10,543 nucleotides of DNA from Clostridiales bacterium (lineage in GTDB: Bacteria; Bacillota; Desulfitobacteriia; Desulfitobacteriales; Desulfitobacteriaceae), in NCBI GenBank assembly GCA_027357125.1, contig DAHVVW010000035.1, positions 1-10,543 on the forward strand. Reading direction: 5' to 3'. Made by a program: the position numbers and the translations under genes. Below are positions 1 to 7,590 of this stretch, one piece after another (position 1 is the stretch's first letter; the number at the start of each line of letters is the position of its first letter). The notes under the pieces were generated by a model. The model was not told the origin of the DNA and made no database searches. It was given only the letters and a program-made list of their open reading frames with translations.

Positions 1-806
1 CGGCCGGAGCCCTGAAATGGAGAGTCACGGAGATGGAAACCCGTTATGAACTGTTTGCGGCTGCAGGGGTAAGGGATGTTGTCCGTTATAACTTTTTAAG
101 AAGCCAAGAAAAACAAAGTGAGCACCCGCCCCTCCCTTATGTTGTGGTAATCATCGATGAATTAGCAGACCTGATGATGGTGGCCCCGGGGGATGTGGAA
201 GATGCAATCTGCCGCCTGGCCCAAATGGCGCGGGCAGCAGGTATCCACCTGATTGTGGCGACCCAGAGGCCGTCGGTGGATGTTATTACCGGACTGATCA
301 AAGCCAATATTCCCTCGCGCATTGCGTTTGCAGTTTCGTCTCAGATCGATTCACGCACGATTCTCGATATGAATGGAGCCGAGAAACTCCTCGGTCGAGG
401 TGATATGCTTTTTTATCCAATGGGTGCGAGCAAGCCTGTGCGGGTCCAGGGCTGTTTCTTAGCTGATAAAGAGGTTGAGAATGTCGTCAAATTTCTGCAG
501 GAGCAGGCAAAGCCAGAGTACCAGGACATTCCTAACATTGAAGTAGGGTCGAATAAATTGGAAGAAGCGGAAGACGAACTCTTCTATCAGGCAGCCCAGC
601 TTTTTATCGAATCAGGAAACGCCTCGGTTTCCCTGTTGCAGCGGCGCTTGCGCATAGGGTATACCCGGGCGGCTCGGCTCATGGATATGCTCGAAGACAA
701 GGGGGTGGTCGGAGGGTATGAAGGCTCGAAACCACGGGAAGTATTACTTACGCGGGGGCAGTTTGAGCTGAAATTTGGACCTTGGCCAGATGCTAATGCG
801 AATTAA
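1..806 (+). CDS. ftsK: DNA translocase FtsK/SpoIIIE, C-terminal part (5' truncated by window edge)
   Basis: Hexameric ATP-driven DNA pump that moves chromosome ends through the division or sporulation septum. The reading frame is open from base 3 and has no start inside the window, so this is the tail of a longer gene; the ATG at 33 is internal. Visible parts, in order: the AGALKW...EMETRYELF segment of the motor domain; a Walker B region [12 protein letters not shown] near base 150; the conserved block [19 protein letters not shown]; the GRGDMLF segment; and a C-terminal winged-helix gamma domain (about bases 560-770, [11 protein letters not shown] to PREVLL) that in this family reads polar DNA motifs and contacts XerCD. 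Walker A must lie upstream of the window. The N-terminal membrane segments that would help separate FtsK from sporulation-specific SpoIIIE are missing, so the choice between them is open. It sits upstream of ymfK/rodZ, as spoIIIE does in Bacillus. No convincing terminator follows the stop. Confidence 0.96.
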   Translation, partial: AGALKWRVTEMETRYELFAAAGVRDVVRYNFLRSQEKQSEHPPLPYVVVIIDELADLMMVAPGDVEDAICRLAQMARAAGIHLIVATQRPSVDVITGLIKANIPSRIAFAVSSQIDSRTILDMNGAEKLLGRGDMLFYPMGASKPVRVQGCFLADKEVENVVKFLQEQAKPEYQDIPNIEVGSNKLEEAEDELFYQAAQLFIESGNASVSLLQRRLRIGYTRAARLMDMLEDKGVVGGYEGSKPREVLLTRGQFELKFGPWPDANAN

Positions 807-846
807 CCGTGTGATTGGGCGCTCAAAATTGGTTTAATACGAGAAT

Positions 847-882
847 TTGCCAAGATCTGTGGCAGGATTTATGATATATAAT
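847..882 (+). promoter_or_regulatory. Sigma-A-like promoter upstream of mnmH
   Basis: TTGCCA (847-852, 5 of 6 to the -35 consensus) is separated by 17 bases from TATGAT (870-875, 5 of 6 to the -10 consensus). A perfect TATAAT also lies at 877-882 but is 24 bases from TTGCCA. A 5-bp inverted repeat, TGCCA (848-852) and TGGCA (860-864), overlaps the -35 and could be an operator, or chance. The expected start near base 882-890 leaves a leader of roughly 30 bases before mnmH. This is a visual prediction. Confidence 0.6.
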
Positions 883-917
883 GTGGAATATATTCAAGTT
901 GAGAGGAAAAATAGGGA

Positions 918-1955
918 ATGATTAAGGAGATAACGGTCGAAGAACTTGAGGATTTGGCAAATCCTGTTCTGCTGGATGTCCGGTCTGAAGGGGAATTTGC
1001 TGAGGCCACAATTCCCGGAGCACTAAATCTTCCTTTATTTAATAATGAAGAAAGAGCAGTGATTGGTACTGCTTACACGCAAGTTTCTCCGGCTCAGGCG
1101 CGTGAACTTGGACTGAAATTTGCAAGCCCTAAATTGCCTGCCTTGGTTAAAAAAGCTGAAGAGGCTAACGCGTCTGGTCCTCTGGTGGTATTTTGCTGGC
1201 GTGGGGGCATGCGCAGCAAGGCAATGGTTTCTATGCTCGATCTGATGGGTATGACAGTTTACCGCCTTCAAGGGGGGTATAAAGCTTATCGGCGTAAAGT
1301 CATTGAGTATTTTGCGAACGATTTTAATAAACATGTGGTGGTTCTGCGTGGCAACACCGGAGTCGGGAAGACTGAGATTCTTAACAAATTGCGTCAGGAC
1401 GGATACCCTGCTATTGATCTGGAAAAGCTGGCAAACAACAGAGGTTCGGTTTTTGGTGCGATCGGGCTCGGCGGAGCTCCCAGCCAAAAGGCGTTTGATT
1501 CCATGTTATACGAAGAAATAAAGAAATTCCCGCATCACGATTATATGATTGTAGAATGTGAAAGTAGGCGTATCGGTCGGGTTACAGTTCCTGAAAGGTT
1601 TTTTGCGGGGATGCAAAGCGGTACCCAGATACTTATATATGACAGCCTGGATCACAGAGTTGCCCGCCTGGTGGAGGAGTATACCAAGTTTCCCGATTCT
1701 ATGCCCCAGATCAGGCAAGCTTTGGACAGGCTGGTTAAGCTCCTAGGGCATGAGCGTATTCATCAGTATCATGAATTACTGGATGGGGGCGAGCTCAGAC
1801 AGTTTACCAAACGTTTGCTCGTAGAATATTATGACACTCTTTATGGTTATCCCAACGAACCGGATTTAGGCTATGAGTTTTGTCTTAATTATCAAGAGCC
1901 TAAGTCGGCCTTAAGGGAGTTGGAACGCTATTTTGAGCACAGGGTGGCCCAATAA
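918..1955 (+). CDS. mnmH: tRNA 2-selenouridine(34) synthase MnmH (SelU/YbbB)
   Basis: Replaces the sulfur of 2-thiouridine at wobble position 34 of tRNAs (Lys, Glu, Gln type) with selenium from selenophosphate, via a geranylated intermediate in characterised homologues. The N-terminal rhodanese domain (about residues 1-125) starts with the LLDVRSEGEFAEATIPGA pattern and has the active-site loop FCWRGGMRS with catalytic Cys93. A P-loop domain follows, with Walker A GNTGVGKT at residues 145-152. This rhodanese plus P-loop layout, and the 345-residue length against about 364 in E. coli, identify the family. The ATG at 918 follows GAGAGGA (901-907) by 10 bases. The gene is probably first in an operon, and its last 23 bases overlap the next gene. 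Its presence implies a selenophosphate synthetase (SelD) elsewhere in the genome. Function is inferred from the family; both key motifs are intact. Confidence 0.95.
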   Translation: MIKEITVEELEDLANPVLLDVRSEGEFAEATIPGALNLPLFNNEERAVIGTAYTQVSPAQARELGLKFASPKLPALVKKAEEANASGPLVVFCWRGGMRSKAMVSMLDLMGMTVYRLQGGYKAYRRKVIEYFANDFNKHVVVLRGNTGVGKTEILNKLRQDGYPAIDLEKLANNRGSVFGAIGLGGAPSQKAFDSMLYEEIKKFPHHDYMIVECESRRIGRVTVPERFFAGMQSGTQILIYDSLDHRVARLVEEYTKFPDSMPQIRQALDRLVKLLGHERIHQYHELLDGGELRQFTKRLLVEYYDTLYGYPNEPDLGYEFCLNYQEPKSALRELERYFEHRVAQ

Positions 1956-2718
1956 AGAAAAGCTTCTGTATCTTGAATATGAGATTCAGCAGGATAAACC
2001 GGGGCTGCTCGGTGCAGTCACGACCTTGATGGGGATGTTGGAATTCAACATTCTGACAGTGTCGGCCACTGGATCCCGGAGGCGCGGTTTTTTGCTGAGG
2101 GCGCTGTCCGACGCTAAAATGAATGCGCTTAAGGCAGCCTTGGATCAGGTTGAAGCGATTAAAGTGATAGCTTTGCGTGCTCCGACCCCTCTGGACCGAA
2201 TTGCGCTGAGGCATGGCAAGAGGCTTGATGTTGCTGCGGAAAATCCTCCTACTTACCGCTTTGTACGCGAAGAATTAGGAGTTTTAGTTGACTTTTTAGG
2301 AGATACTTTAGTTGAAGGGGAAAACTTGATTATTGGGGTGCGCGGGATGCCGAGAGTGGGGAAAACTGAAGCTGCTATTGCGGCCTGCGTATATGCCAAT
2401 AAAAAGTGGATCTTGCTTTCTTCAACGATTATCCGTCAGACTGTACGTACAACCTTAATGTTGGATGAATCAGAAAACAGTATTTTTCTGATTGACGGGA
2501 TCACCAGCACCTCACGCGGCAATCCTGAACACTGGAACCTGCTGGCACGGGTAATGGAAATCAACACGCCGAAGATTATTGAACACCCGGATGTTTTTAG
2601 GCGTGACGGCAAGTTGAAGGTGAATTTTGACTTATTGGTTGAGATAAGGCACAGTGAAGAAGATGTTATCCGTACTGAGGAAGTAGCTTCCAGCTTTTCA
2701 GCATTTGATCTTAGTTAG
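1933..2718 (+). CDS. ymfK: DUF3388 protein, YmfK-like: ACT-like domain plus P-loop NTPase-like domain
   Basis: Matches the DUF3388 family (B. subtilis YmfK), whose biochemical role is unknown to me. Residues about 11-75 (LYLEYEIQQDKPGLLGAVTTL onward) read like an ACT regulatory domain, typical of ligand sensing. Residues 138-145, GMPRVGKT, form a Walker A motif, and FLIDG with Asp188 is a plausible Walker B. The invariant-looking phrases RFVREELGVLVDF and KIIEHPDVF fit YmfK as I recall it. The chosen start is TTG at 1933, inside the end of mnmH; AAGGGAG about 13 bases upstream is a distant ribosome site, and no ATG or GTG in this frame lies nearby before the conserved region. The overlap suggests translational coupling. 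rodZ follows 43 bases later, as ymfM follows ymfK in Bacillus. Family assignment is firm; ligand, nucleotide and partner are unknown. Confidence 0.88.
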   Translation: MSTGWPNKEKLLYLEYEIQQDKPGLLGAVTTLMGMLEFNILTVSATGSRRRGFLLRALSDAKMNALKAALDQVEAIKVIALRAPTPLDRIALRHGKRLDVAAENPPTYRFVREELGVLVDFLGDTLVEGENLIIGVRGMPRVGKTEAAIAACVYANKKWILLSSTIIRQTVRTTLMLDESENSIFLIDGITSTSRGNPEHWNLLARVMEINTPKIIEHPDVFRRDGKLKVNFDLLVEIRHSEEDVIRTEEVASSFSAFDLS

Positions 2719-2745
2719 CGCATGATAAGGCGAACAATGAGGTGT

Positions 2746-2753
2746 AAAGGAGG
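2746..2753 (+). promoter_or_regulatory. Strong ribosome binding site of rodZ
   Basis: AAAGGAGG, nearly a full complement of the 16S 3' end, lies 8 bases before the ATG at 2762. It fixes the start of the helix-turn-helix protein and suggests stronger translation than that of the upstream DUF3388 gene, which has a poor site. Confidence 0.85.
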
Positions 2754-2761
2754 GTGTCGCT

Positions 2762-3532
2762 ATGGCCGGAGAAGGGCAAATACTGTTCAAGGCTCGTGAA
2801 GCTAAAAGCTGGGATTTGGCAAAGGCCGAACAAGAAACTAAAATTCGTGTGCGTTATTTGCAGGCACTGGAAGAAGAGAACTACTCCATGCTTCCGGGGA
2901 ATGCCTATATCAAAGGGTTCCTGAGAACTTATGCCAAAAACCTTGGCCTAAACCCGGAAGAGGTTCTGAGCCTTTACAAGTCTTCCGCAACTGCCGCGCC
3001 GGTGCTGGAGGCACCGCTTACTCCTATACGCGCTAAGCCCCTGTGGCTGAGGCCATTAGTAGCTGTGGTCATGGCTTTATTTGCCATTGGGTTGGTTATT
3101 GGAATCTCGACTTGGACTCGGCGGCCTCAGGTTACGCCGCAGAATTCTGCTTATACACCGCCGGCCTTGCCGACTGCTCCAGCAGAACCGAGTGCTTCAC
3201 AGAATAATGAAAATACCGCAGCGGCACCAAGTACTCAACCCCTTGCAACTAGTGAGTCTCCCAACACCCAGGGATTGTCTGCCAAACTGGTGTTTACTGA
3301 GGATGTCTGGCTTGTAGTCAAGGTAGACGGTCAGCCTGCCCTGCAAGGAACATTCCCTGCAGGCACCACGAAGGAATTGCAAGCCAAAGATAAGATAGAG
3401 CTGGTAAACGTGGGTAATGCCGGAGGGCTGGCAATCACGTTGAATGACAAGCAACTCCCAAAATTGGGTAAGTCCGGACAGGTGGTTCGCAACATTGCTT
3501 TATCTAAAGACAATGTAATTAAAGCACAGTAA
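2762..3532 (+). CDS. rodZ: RodZ/YmfM-like membrane-anchored helix-turn-helix protein
   Basis: Likely cytoskeletal or cell-shape adaptor linking MreB-type filaments to the membrane in rod-shaped bacteria. The N-terminal HTH_25 domain occupies about residues 1-75 and has the family signature phrases TKIRVRYLQALEEENY, MLPGNAYIKGFLRTYAK and LGLNPEEVL. A single membrane helix spans about residues 97-117 (LRPLVAVVMALFAIGLVIGIS), just after a basic segment. A Pro/Ala/Ser/Thr/Asn-rich linker follows (about 120-170) and then a C-terminal DUF4115-type beta domain (about 174-256, from KLVFTEDVWLVVKVDG). Topology would be cytoplasmic HTH and extracytoplasmic DUF4115. It lies directly after the DUF3388 gene, as ymfM does in Bacillus. 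The ATG at 2762 is supported by the AAAGGAGG site. pgsA, which often follows this gene in Firmicutes, is absent here. Confidence 0.9.
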   Translation: MAGEGQILFKAREAKSWDLAKAEQETKIRVRYLQALEEENYSMLPGNAYIKGFLRTYAKNLGLNPEEVLSLYKSSATAAPVLEAPLTPIRAKPLWLRPLVAVVMALFAIGLVIGISTWTRRPQVTPQNSAYTPPALPTAPAEPSASQNNENTAAAPSTQPLATSESPNTQGLSAKLVFTEDVWLVVKVDGQPALQGTFPAGTTKELQAKDKIELVNVGNAGGLAITLNDKQLPKLGKSGQVVRNIALSKDNVIKAQ

Positions 3533-3557
3533 GGATTTAAGTATAAGGGTTTAAGCA
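3530..3557 (+). repeat. Two imperfect 14-base tandem units between rodZ and yajQ
   Basis: TAAGGATTTAAGTA (3530-3543) is followed directly by TAAGGGTTTAAGCA (3544-3557), 12 of 14 identical. The first unit begins with the rodZ stop codon, and the second runs into the yajQ ribosome site. A related duplication lies after yajQ at 4072-4096. No function is evident. Confidence 0.6.
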
Positions 3558-3571
3558 AAGGAGAGAATAGT

Positions 3572-4063
3572 TTGGCCAAAGAGTCTTCATTCGATATCGT
3601 GTCCAAAGTTGAGATGCCGGAAGTGGTAAACTCTGTGCATCAGGCGCAAAAAGAAATGGAACAGAGGTTTGATTTTAAAAACAGTAAGTCATCAATTACC
3701 TTGGAAGGGGAAAAAATCGTCCTCGTTTCGGATGATGAATTTAAGCTGCGCAATGTCACTGATATTTTAGAGAGTAAGCTCGTGAAGCGTGATATTTCAT
3801 TAAGGGCTCTTGAATATGGAAAGATTCAACCGGCAGCCGGGGATACTGTGCGCCAGGAAGTTAAGCTTGTGCAGGGGATATCCCAGGATAAAGCGAAGCT
3901 AGTCAATAAAGTAATTAAAGACAGCAAGATCAAAGTTACGAGTTCAATTCAAGGGGATCAAATTAGAGTTGTAGGGAAGAACAAAGATGACCTGCAGGCT
4001 GTTATAAACGTACTTCGCAAAGAAGATTTCGGGATTGAGCTTCAATTTATTAATTACCGCTAA
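3572..4063 (+). CDS. yajQ: YajQ family (UPF0234/DUF520) nucleotide-binding protein
   Basis: Small cytoplasmic protein of a family with two ferredoxin-like folds. A Xanthomonas member binds cyclic di-GMP and acts with a transcription regulator; others are reported to bind nucleotides or RNA, so the role here is uncertain. The 163-residue length equals the family norm. Characteristic phrases are SSFDIVSKVEMPEVVNSV at the N terminus, RFDFKNSKSSITLEG, KRDISLRALEYG, VKLVQGISQDKAKLVNKVIKDSKIKV and the C-terminal DFGIELQFINYR. The start is TTG at 3572, preceded by AAAGGAGAG (3557-3565) with good spacing, and the protein begins M-A-K-E-S-S-F-D, the usual N terminus. The gene is 39 bases after rodZ and is followed by a predicted terminator, so it is probably the last gene of the mnmH operon. 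Confidence 0.94.
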   Translation: MAKESSFDIVSKVEMPEVVNSVHQAQKEMEQRFDFKNSKSSITLEGEKIVLVSDDEFKLRNVTDILESKLVKRDISLRALEYGKIQPAAGDTVRQEVKLVQGISQDKAKLVNKVIKDSKIKVTSSIQGDQIRVVGKNKDDLQAVINVLRKEDFGIELQFINYR

Positions 4064-4071
4064 CTTTTTGC

Positions 4072-4096
4072 AAGGATTAAGTTTAAGGATTAAGTT
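4072..4096 (+). repeat. Tandem 13-base direct repeat after yajQ
   Basis: AAGGATTAAGTTT (4072-4084) is followed by AAGGATTAAGTT (4085-4096), 12 of 12 identical over the shared part. The second copy overlaps the base of the terminator stem. It resembles the units at 3530-3557, so yajQ is flanked on both sides by AAGG(A/G)TT(T)AAG duplications. Confidence 0.65.
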
Positions 4097-4144
4097 GCGT
4101 GTGTTCCTCAAGGCTTTGGCCGTACTGGGAGTACACGCAATTTT
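4095..4144 (+). terminator. Predicted rho-independent terminator of the mnmH-ymfK-rodZ-yajQ operon
   Basis: The left arm 4095-4108 (TTGCGTGTGTTCCT) pairs with the right arm 4127-4140 (GGGAGTACACGCAA) over 14 bp, three of them G-U type. An 18-base loop contains a further GGC/GCC mini-stem. TTTT (4141-4144) follows. The T-run is short, so termination may be incomplete. Confidence 0.65.
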
Positions 4145-4194
4145 ACTAAAGGTATAAGTTTGCACTGATTAACTGCGCTTTAGGGGTTGAAAGT

Positions 4195-6108
4195 ATGTCT
4201 GAGCAGAATTTCCTACCCATTAGCAGGTCAGAGATGGCTGAGCGCGGCTGGGATGAGTTGGATTTTATCATGATTACGGGGGATGCGTACATTGACCACC
4301 CTAGTTTTGGCGCAGCCATTATTGCCCGTCTGCTGGAACGGGAAGGATATAAAGTCGGGATTATTGCCCAGCCGGACTGGAAAAACCTTTATGTGTTTCG
4401 CAGCTTGGGACGGCCACGCTTAGCCTGCCTCATCACCGGGGGGAACCTGGACTCGATGGTAAATCACTATACGACCGCCAAAAAAAGGCGTTCTCAAGAT
4501 GTGTATGCTCCCGGGGGTAAAAGCGGTCTCAGACCTGATCGGGCCACAATTGTTTATTCCAACCGGGTGCGGGAGGCCTTGCCGGGAGTGCCGGTCATTA
4601 TCGGGGGTATTGAAGCATCTTTAAGGCGGTTTGCGCATTATGATTATTGGAGTGACCAGGTTCGGCGTTCAATCCTGCTTGACAGTCAGGCTGATCTCTT
4701 AGTTTTCGGGATGGGCGAGCAGGCGATTTTGGAAGTAGCACATCGTCTGCATGAGGGGGAAAGTATCGGTGCAGTTACGGAGGTGAGGGGGACTATGATT
4801 CCCTGGCGGGGAAAGCCGCCTGAGGCTGCGCAGATAATTCCGCCTTATTCTGAAGTAGCGGAGAGTAAGAGAAGCTATGCTGAGGGGGTCTGGCAGCAAT
4901 ACCAGGAACAGGACCCCTACCGAGGCCGTGTTCTTTATCAGGCGCATGGACGGGAGGGAGTCGTGCAAAACATTCCTTCTTTTCCATTAAATGAGACGGA
5001 AATGGATGAGGTCTATGAACTTCCGTATGCACGTACTTATCATCCCGTGTATGAGCAGGAAGGCGGGGTGCCTGCGATTAAAGAAGTAGAGTTTAGCCTT
5101 ACCAGTTCCCGCGGCTGTCATGGGTCTTGCTCTTTCTGTGCGCTCACCTTTCATCAGGGCCGGATTGTCCAGGGCAGGAGTGCTGATTCGATCGTGAGGG
5201 AAGCGGAGGCAGTGGTCACAAGCCCTCATTTTAAGGGATATATTCATGATGTGGGCGGACCTACAGCCAATTTCCGCCGCCCGGCCTGTAAAGGACAATT
5301 GAAAAGAGGGGCCTGCGCGCACCGCCAGTGTCTTTTTCCTGAGCCTTGTCCTGAGCTTGATGCAGACCACAGCGAATATATCCAACTTTTACGGCGCTTG
5401 CGCCGGCTGCCTCAGGTGAAGAAGGTCTTCGTACGTTCGGGAATCCGCTTCGATGCGGTTTTAGCTGACAGGAATAGTGGTTTTTTGCGGGAACTGTGCG
5501 CGCATCATATTAGTGGGCAGTTGAAAGTGGCACCTGAGCATGTCAGCCCGGCCGTCTTAAAACGCATGGGTAAGCCTGGGCGCAAAGTTTATGACCGTTT
5601 TGTGGAGGAATACGGACGGATCAACAAGGAACTGGGGAAAAAGCAGTACCTCGTGCCTTATCTAATCTCGTCCCACCCCGGAAGCACGCTCAAAGAAGCG
5701 GTGGAATTGGCGGAGTACGTGCGTGATATGGGGGTGAATCCGGAACAGGTACAGGATTTTATTCCTACGCCGGGGACATTATCCACCTGTATGTACTATA
5801 CGGGGCTTGATCCCAGAACCATGGAAAAAGTTTATGTCCCCCGCACCCAGAAGGAAAAGGGGATGCAGCGGGCACTCATCCAGTATCGCGATCCGAAAAA
5901 TTATGACTTGGTGGCCGAGGCGTTGCGTCTTGCTCATCGGGAAGACCTGATCGGGTACGGTCCGAAGTGTTTGATACGGCCACGCAAACTGGATCGAAAG
6001 GGTAAAAGGCAAGGGGTACAGGCGCGCGGTGGAGAGGATAGAAAACATGAGACACGAAGCACGAAGCACGAGGTAATGACACTAAGGGGAAAGGAGGGAA
6101 AGGGTTAG
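4195..6108 (+). CDS. ygiQ: YgiQ family radical SAM protein (UPF0313)
   Basis: Predicted iron-sulfur, S-adenosylmethionine-dependent enzyme of unknown reaction. The N-terminal region (about residues 23-60, [16 protein letters not shown] and [12 protein letters not shown]) is the family's B12-binding-like domain. The radical SAM cluster motif is Cys308-x3-Cys312-x2-Cys315 in [12 protein letters not shown], followed by [11 protein letters not shown] second cysteine group, Cys365, Cys374, Cys379 and Cys385, lies in the part [16 protein letters not shown] and may hold another metal site. [11 protein letters not shown] and [19 protein letters not shown] are family-typical. The conserved part ends near residue 600 ([12 protein letters not shown]); the last 35 or so residues are basic, low-complexity and encoded partly by a heptamer repeat. 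ATG 4195 has AGGGG (4182-4186) 8 bases upstream. It probably forms its own transcription unit, possibly with readthrough from yajQ. Confidence 0.95.
   Translation: MSEQNFLPISRSEMAERGWDELDFIMITGDAYIDHPSFGAAIIARLLEREGYKVGIIAQPDWKNLYVFRSLGRPRLACLITGGNLDSMVNHYTTAKKRRSQDVYAPGGKSGLRPDRATIVYSNRVREALPGVPVIIGGIEASLRRFAHYDYWSDQVRRSILLDSQADLLVFGMGEQAILEVAHRLHEGESIGAVTEVRGTMIPWRGKPPEAAQIIPPYSEVAESKRSYAEGVWQQYQEQDPYRGRVLYQAHGREGVVQNIPSFPLNETEMDEVYELPYARTYHPVYEQEGGVPAIKEVEFSLTSSRGCHGSCSFCALTFHQGRIVQGRSADSIVREAEAVVTSPHFKGYIHDVGGPTANFRRPACKGQLKRGACAHRQCLFPEPCPELDADHSEYIQLLRRLRRLPQVKKVFVRSGIRFDAVLADRNSGFLRELCAHHISGQLKVAPEHVSPAVLKRMGKPGRKVYDRFVEEYGRINKELGKKQYLVPYLISSHPGSTLKEAVELAEYVRDMGVNPEQVQDFIPTPGTLSTCMYYTGLDPRTMEKVYVPRTQKEKGMQRALIQYRDPKNYDLVAEALRLAHREDLIGYGPKCLIRPRKLDRKGKRQGVQARGGEDRKHETRSTKHEVMTLRGKEGKG
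6054..6073 (+). repeat. Short tandem ACGAAGC heptamer repeat in the ygiQ 3' end
   Basis: ACGAAGC (6054-6060), ACGAAGC (6061-6067) and the degenerate ACGAGG (6068-6073) lie in tandem. They encode the TRSTKHE part of the non-conserved YgiQ tail. I recall similar RSTKHE strings in unrelated predicted proteins, but that memory is unverified. Confidence 0.6.
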
Positions 6109-6238
6109 GTAGAGAGGTGAGAGGCTAAAAGAACAAGAATGTGCAAAAAATGTAAATATCTCAGGACTTGAACGAGTAAGTATATAAAGGATGTCGTCTT
6201 CTTGAAGGAACAAGGTAAGAAAAGATAGGAATGATTAA

Positions 6239-7543
6239 ATGAAAAATTTAACAAAGTCCCTATATGTGATATCCTTTGACGGACTCTCAACATTGGACTT
6301 TGATTATGTGATAAAGTTGCCTAATTTTCGGGAGTTTATAAAAAGAGCTTCTTATGCACGGAAAGTCTACAGTGTGTATCCCACTCTTACATATCCGGCT
6401 CACGCTAGCATCGTTACGGGAAGATACCCGAAAAACCATGGTATTATCAATAATACTCTTTTGCAACCGAATCGGAAGTCCCCGGATTGGTATTGGCTGC
6501 GTCACTATATTAAAGGGCAGACTATTTTTGACTTAGCTGTTGCCCAGGGAATGAGAGTCGCTGCTTTATTATGGCCTGTGACAGGGAAAGCGCGCATTCA
6601 GTACAATATGCCGGAAATAATTGCCAACAGGCCTTGGCACAACCAGATCCTTGTATCTTTGCTGAATGGCAGCCCTATTTACCAGTTTGTTCTTAATAAA
6701 AAGTTTGGACATCTCAGACAAGGGTTTAAGCAGCCTTATCTTGATAACTTTACGCATCAGTCCTTGCTGTACACCATGAGAGAAAAACAGCCGAACCTGA
6801 CCCTTGTTCATTATACCGACTTAGACACCATGCGCCATTACCATGGATTTAATTCCGCTGAAGCCCGGGGGGCTTTACAGAGGCATGATCAGAGACTGGG
6901 TGAGATTATTCGGACCTTGAAAGAAGCGAATATCTATGAGGACAGCACGCTGATCGTTCTGGGAGATCACAGCAGTCTGGATGAGGACAAAATTATCAAC
7001 CTCAATGTTTTGTTTAGACAAAACGGGTATATCAAGGTCGATGCCAGGGGCCGGATCGTTGCCTACAAAGCCATTGTTAAAAGCTGTGACGGTTCCGCGT
7101 ATGTATATACAACGCCTGGTACAGACGCAAGTATTGTGAGCAAGATCCGGTCGCTACTGGAAAATTTCAATCACGAACATAACTGTTTAGAAGGGATTTA
7201 CTCTAAGACGGAGGTTCTTAAGTTGGGCGCTGATCCGGAATGCGCCTTAATGTTAGAAGCCAACCGGGGGTATTATTTCACGGATAATATTGAAGGGGAT
7301 ATTCTTACCATTATTAGACCTGAGCAAGTAGGGGTTGTGCCCCATTACACGAAGGCAGCACATGGCTATTCTCCGTTTAAGAAGGACTACACCACCGTTT
7401 TCATGGCTGCAGGCAAAGGGATCAAAGAAAGGGTTGTCCTAGATGAAATGCGTTTAATTGATGAAGGGCCGACCATCGCTAAACTTTTGGGGGTTAGTTT
7501 GAAAGATGTGGATGGCAGGGTTATAGAGGAAATCCTAGAGTAG
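6239..7543 (+). CDS. Alkaline phosphatase-superfamily nucleotide pyrophosphatase/phosphodiesterase-like enzyme
   Basis: Predicted two-metal hydrolase of phosphodiester or pyrophosphate bonds, related to the NPP/ENPP branch. Expected ligands are in order: Asp14 in SFDG; a catalytic Thr51 in YPTLTYPAHASIVTGRYPKNHGI (residues 47-69); Asp196 and His200 in HYTDLDTMRHYHG; Asp243-His244 in LGDHS; and His375 in AAHGYSP. The full set suggests an active enzyme. There is no signal peptide or membrane helix, so it probably acts in the cytoplasm, unlike many exported NPP enzymes. Its substrate cannot be told; nucleotides, nucleotide sugars or glycerophospho-compounds are possible. ATG 6239 follows a modest site (AGGA, 6227-6230) by 8 bases. 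The MFS transporter starts 47 bases downstream, so the two are probably cotranscribed. The upstream 130-base gap is A/G-rich, with TATAAA at 6183-6188 but no matching -35. Confidence 0.88.
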   Translation: MKNLTKSLYVISFDGLSTLDFDYVIKLPNFREFIKRASYARKVYSVYPTLTYPAHASIVTGRYPKNHGIINNTLLQPNRKSPDWYWLRHYIKGQTIFDLAVAQGMRVAALLWPVTGKARIQYNMPEIIANRPWHNQILVSLLNGSPIYQFVLNKKFGHLRQGFKQPYLDNFTHQSLLYTMREKQPNLTLVHYTDLDTMRHYHGFNSAEARGALQRHDQRLGEIIRTLKEANIYEDSTLIVLGDHSSLDEDKIINLNVLFRQNGYIKVDARGRIVAYKAIVKSCDGSAYVYTTPGTDASIVSKIRSLLENFNHEHNCLEGIYSKTEVLKLGADPECALMLEANRGYYFTDNIEGDILTIIRPEQVGVVPHYTKAAHGYSPFKKDYTTVFMAAGKGIKERVVLDEMRLIDEGPTIAKLLGVSLKDVDGRVIEEILE

Positions 7544-7590
7544 ACACGACAACCTCTCCATCGGTGCACTATTGCGAAAGGATGTGGGTT

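Noticed and set aside
1035..1487. 150-codon open frame on the - strand inside mnmH
   Set aside because: It lies wholly under mnmH, which has intact rhodanese and Walker A motifs; the - strand product shows no recognisable domain and its start lacks a good ribosome site.
4142..4171. Promoter candidates before ygiQ (TTTACT 4142, TATAAG 4153)
   Set aside because: TATAAG has no -35 at the right distance, and TTTACT pairs only with a poor -10; too weak to list.
4987..5385. 132-codon open frame on the - strand inside ygiQ
   Set aside because: It is opposite the radical SAM cysteine region of a strongly conserved gene and encodes no recognisable pattern.
6139..6171. Ten-codon frame MCKKCKYLRT in the gap after ygiQ, resembling a CxxC micropeptide
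   Set aside because: No properly spaced ribosome site, no promoter and too short to judge; two cysteines in ten codons can occur by chance.
6168..6230. Promoter candidates before the phosphodiesterase gene (TTGAAC 6168, TATAAA 6183, TTGAAG 6202)
   Set aside because: No pair of hexamers has 16-18 base spacing; the elements do not combine into a convincing sigma-A promoter.
7564..7590. Upstream GTG/ATG starts (7564, 7582) for the transporter
   Set aside because: The AAAGGA site at 7577-7582 is spaced for ATG 7591 and would lie inside the coding region if the earlier starts were used.
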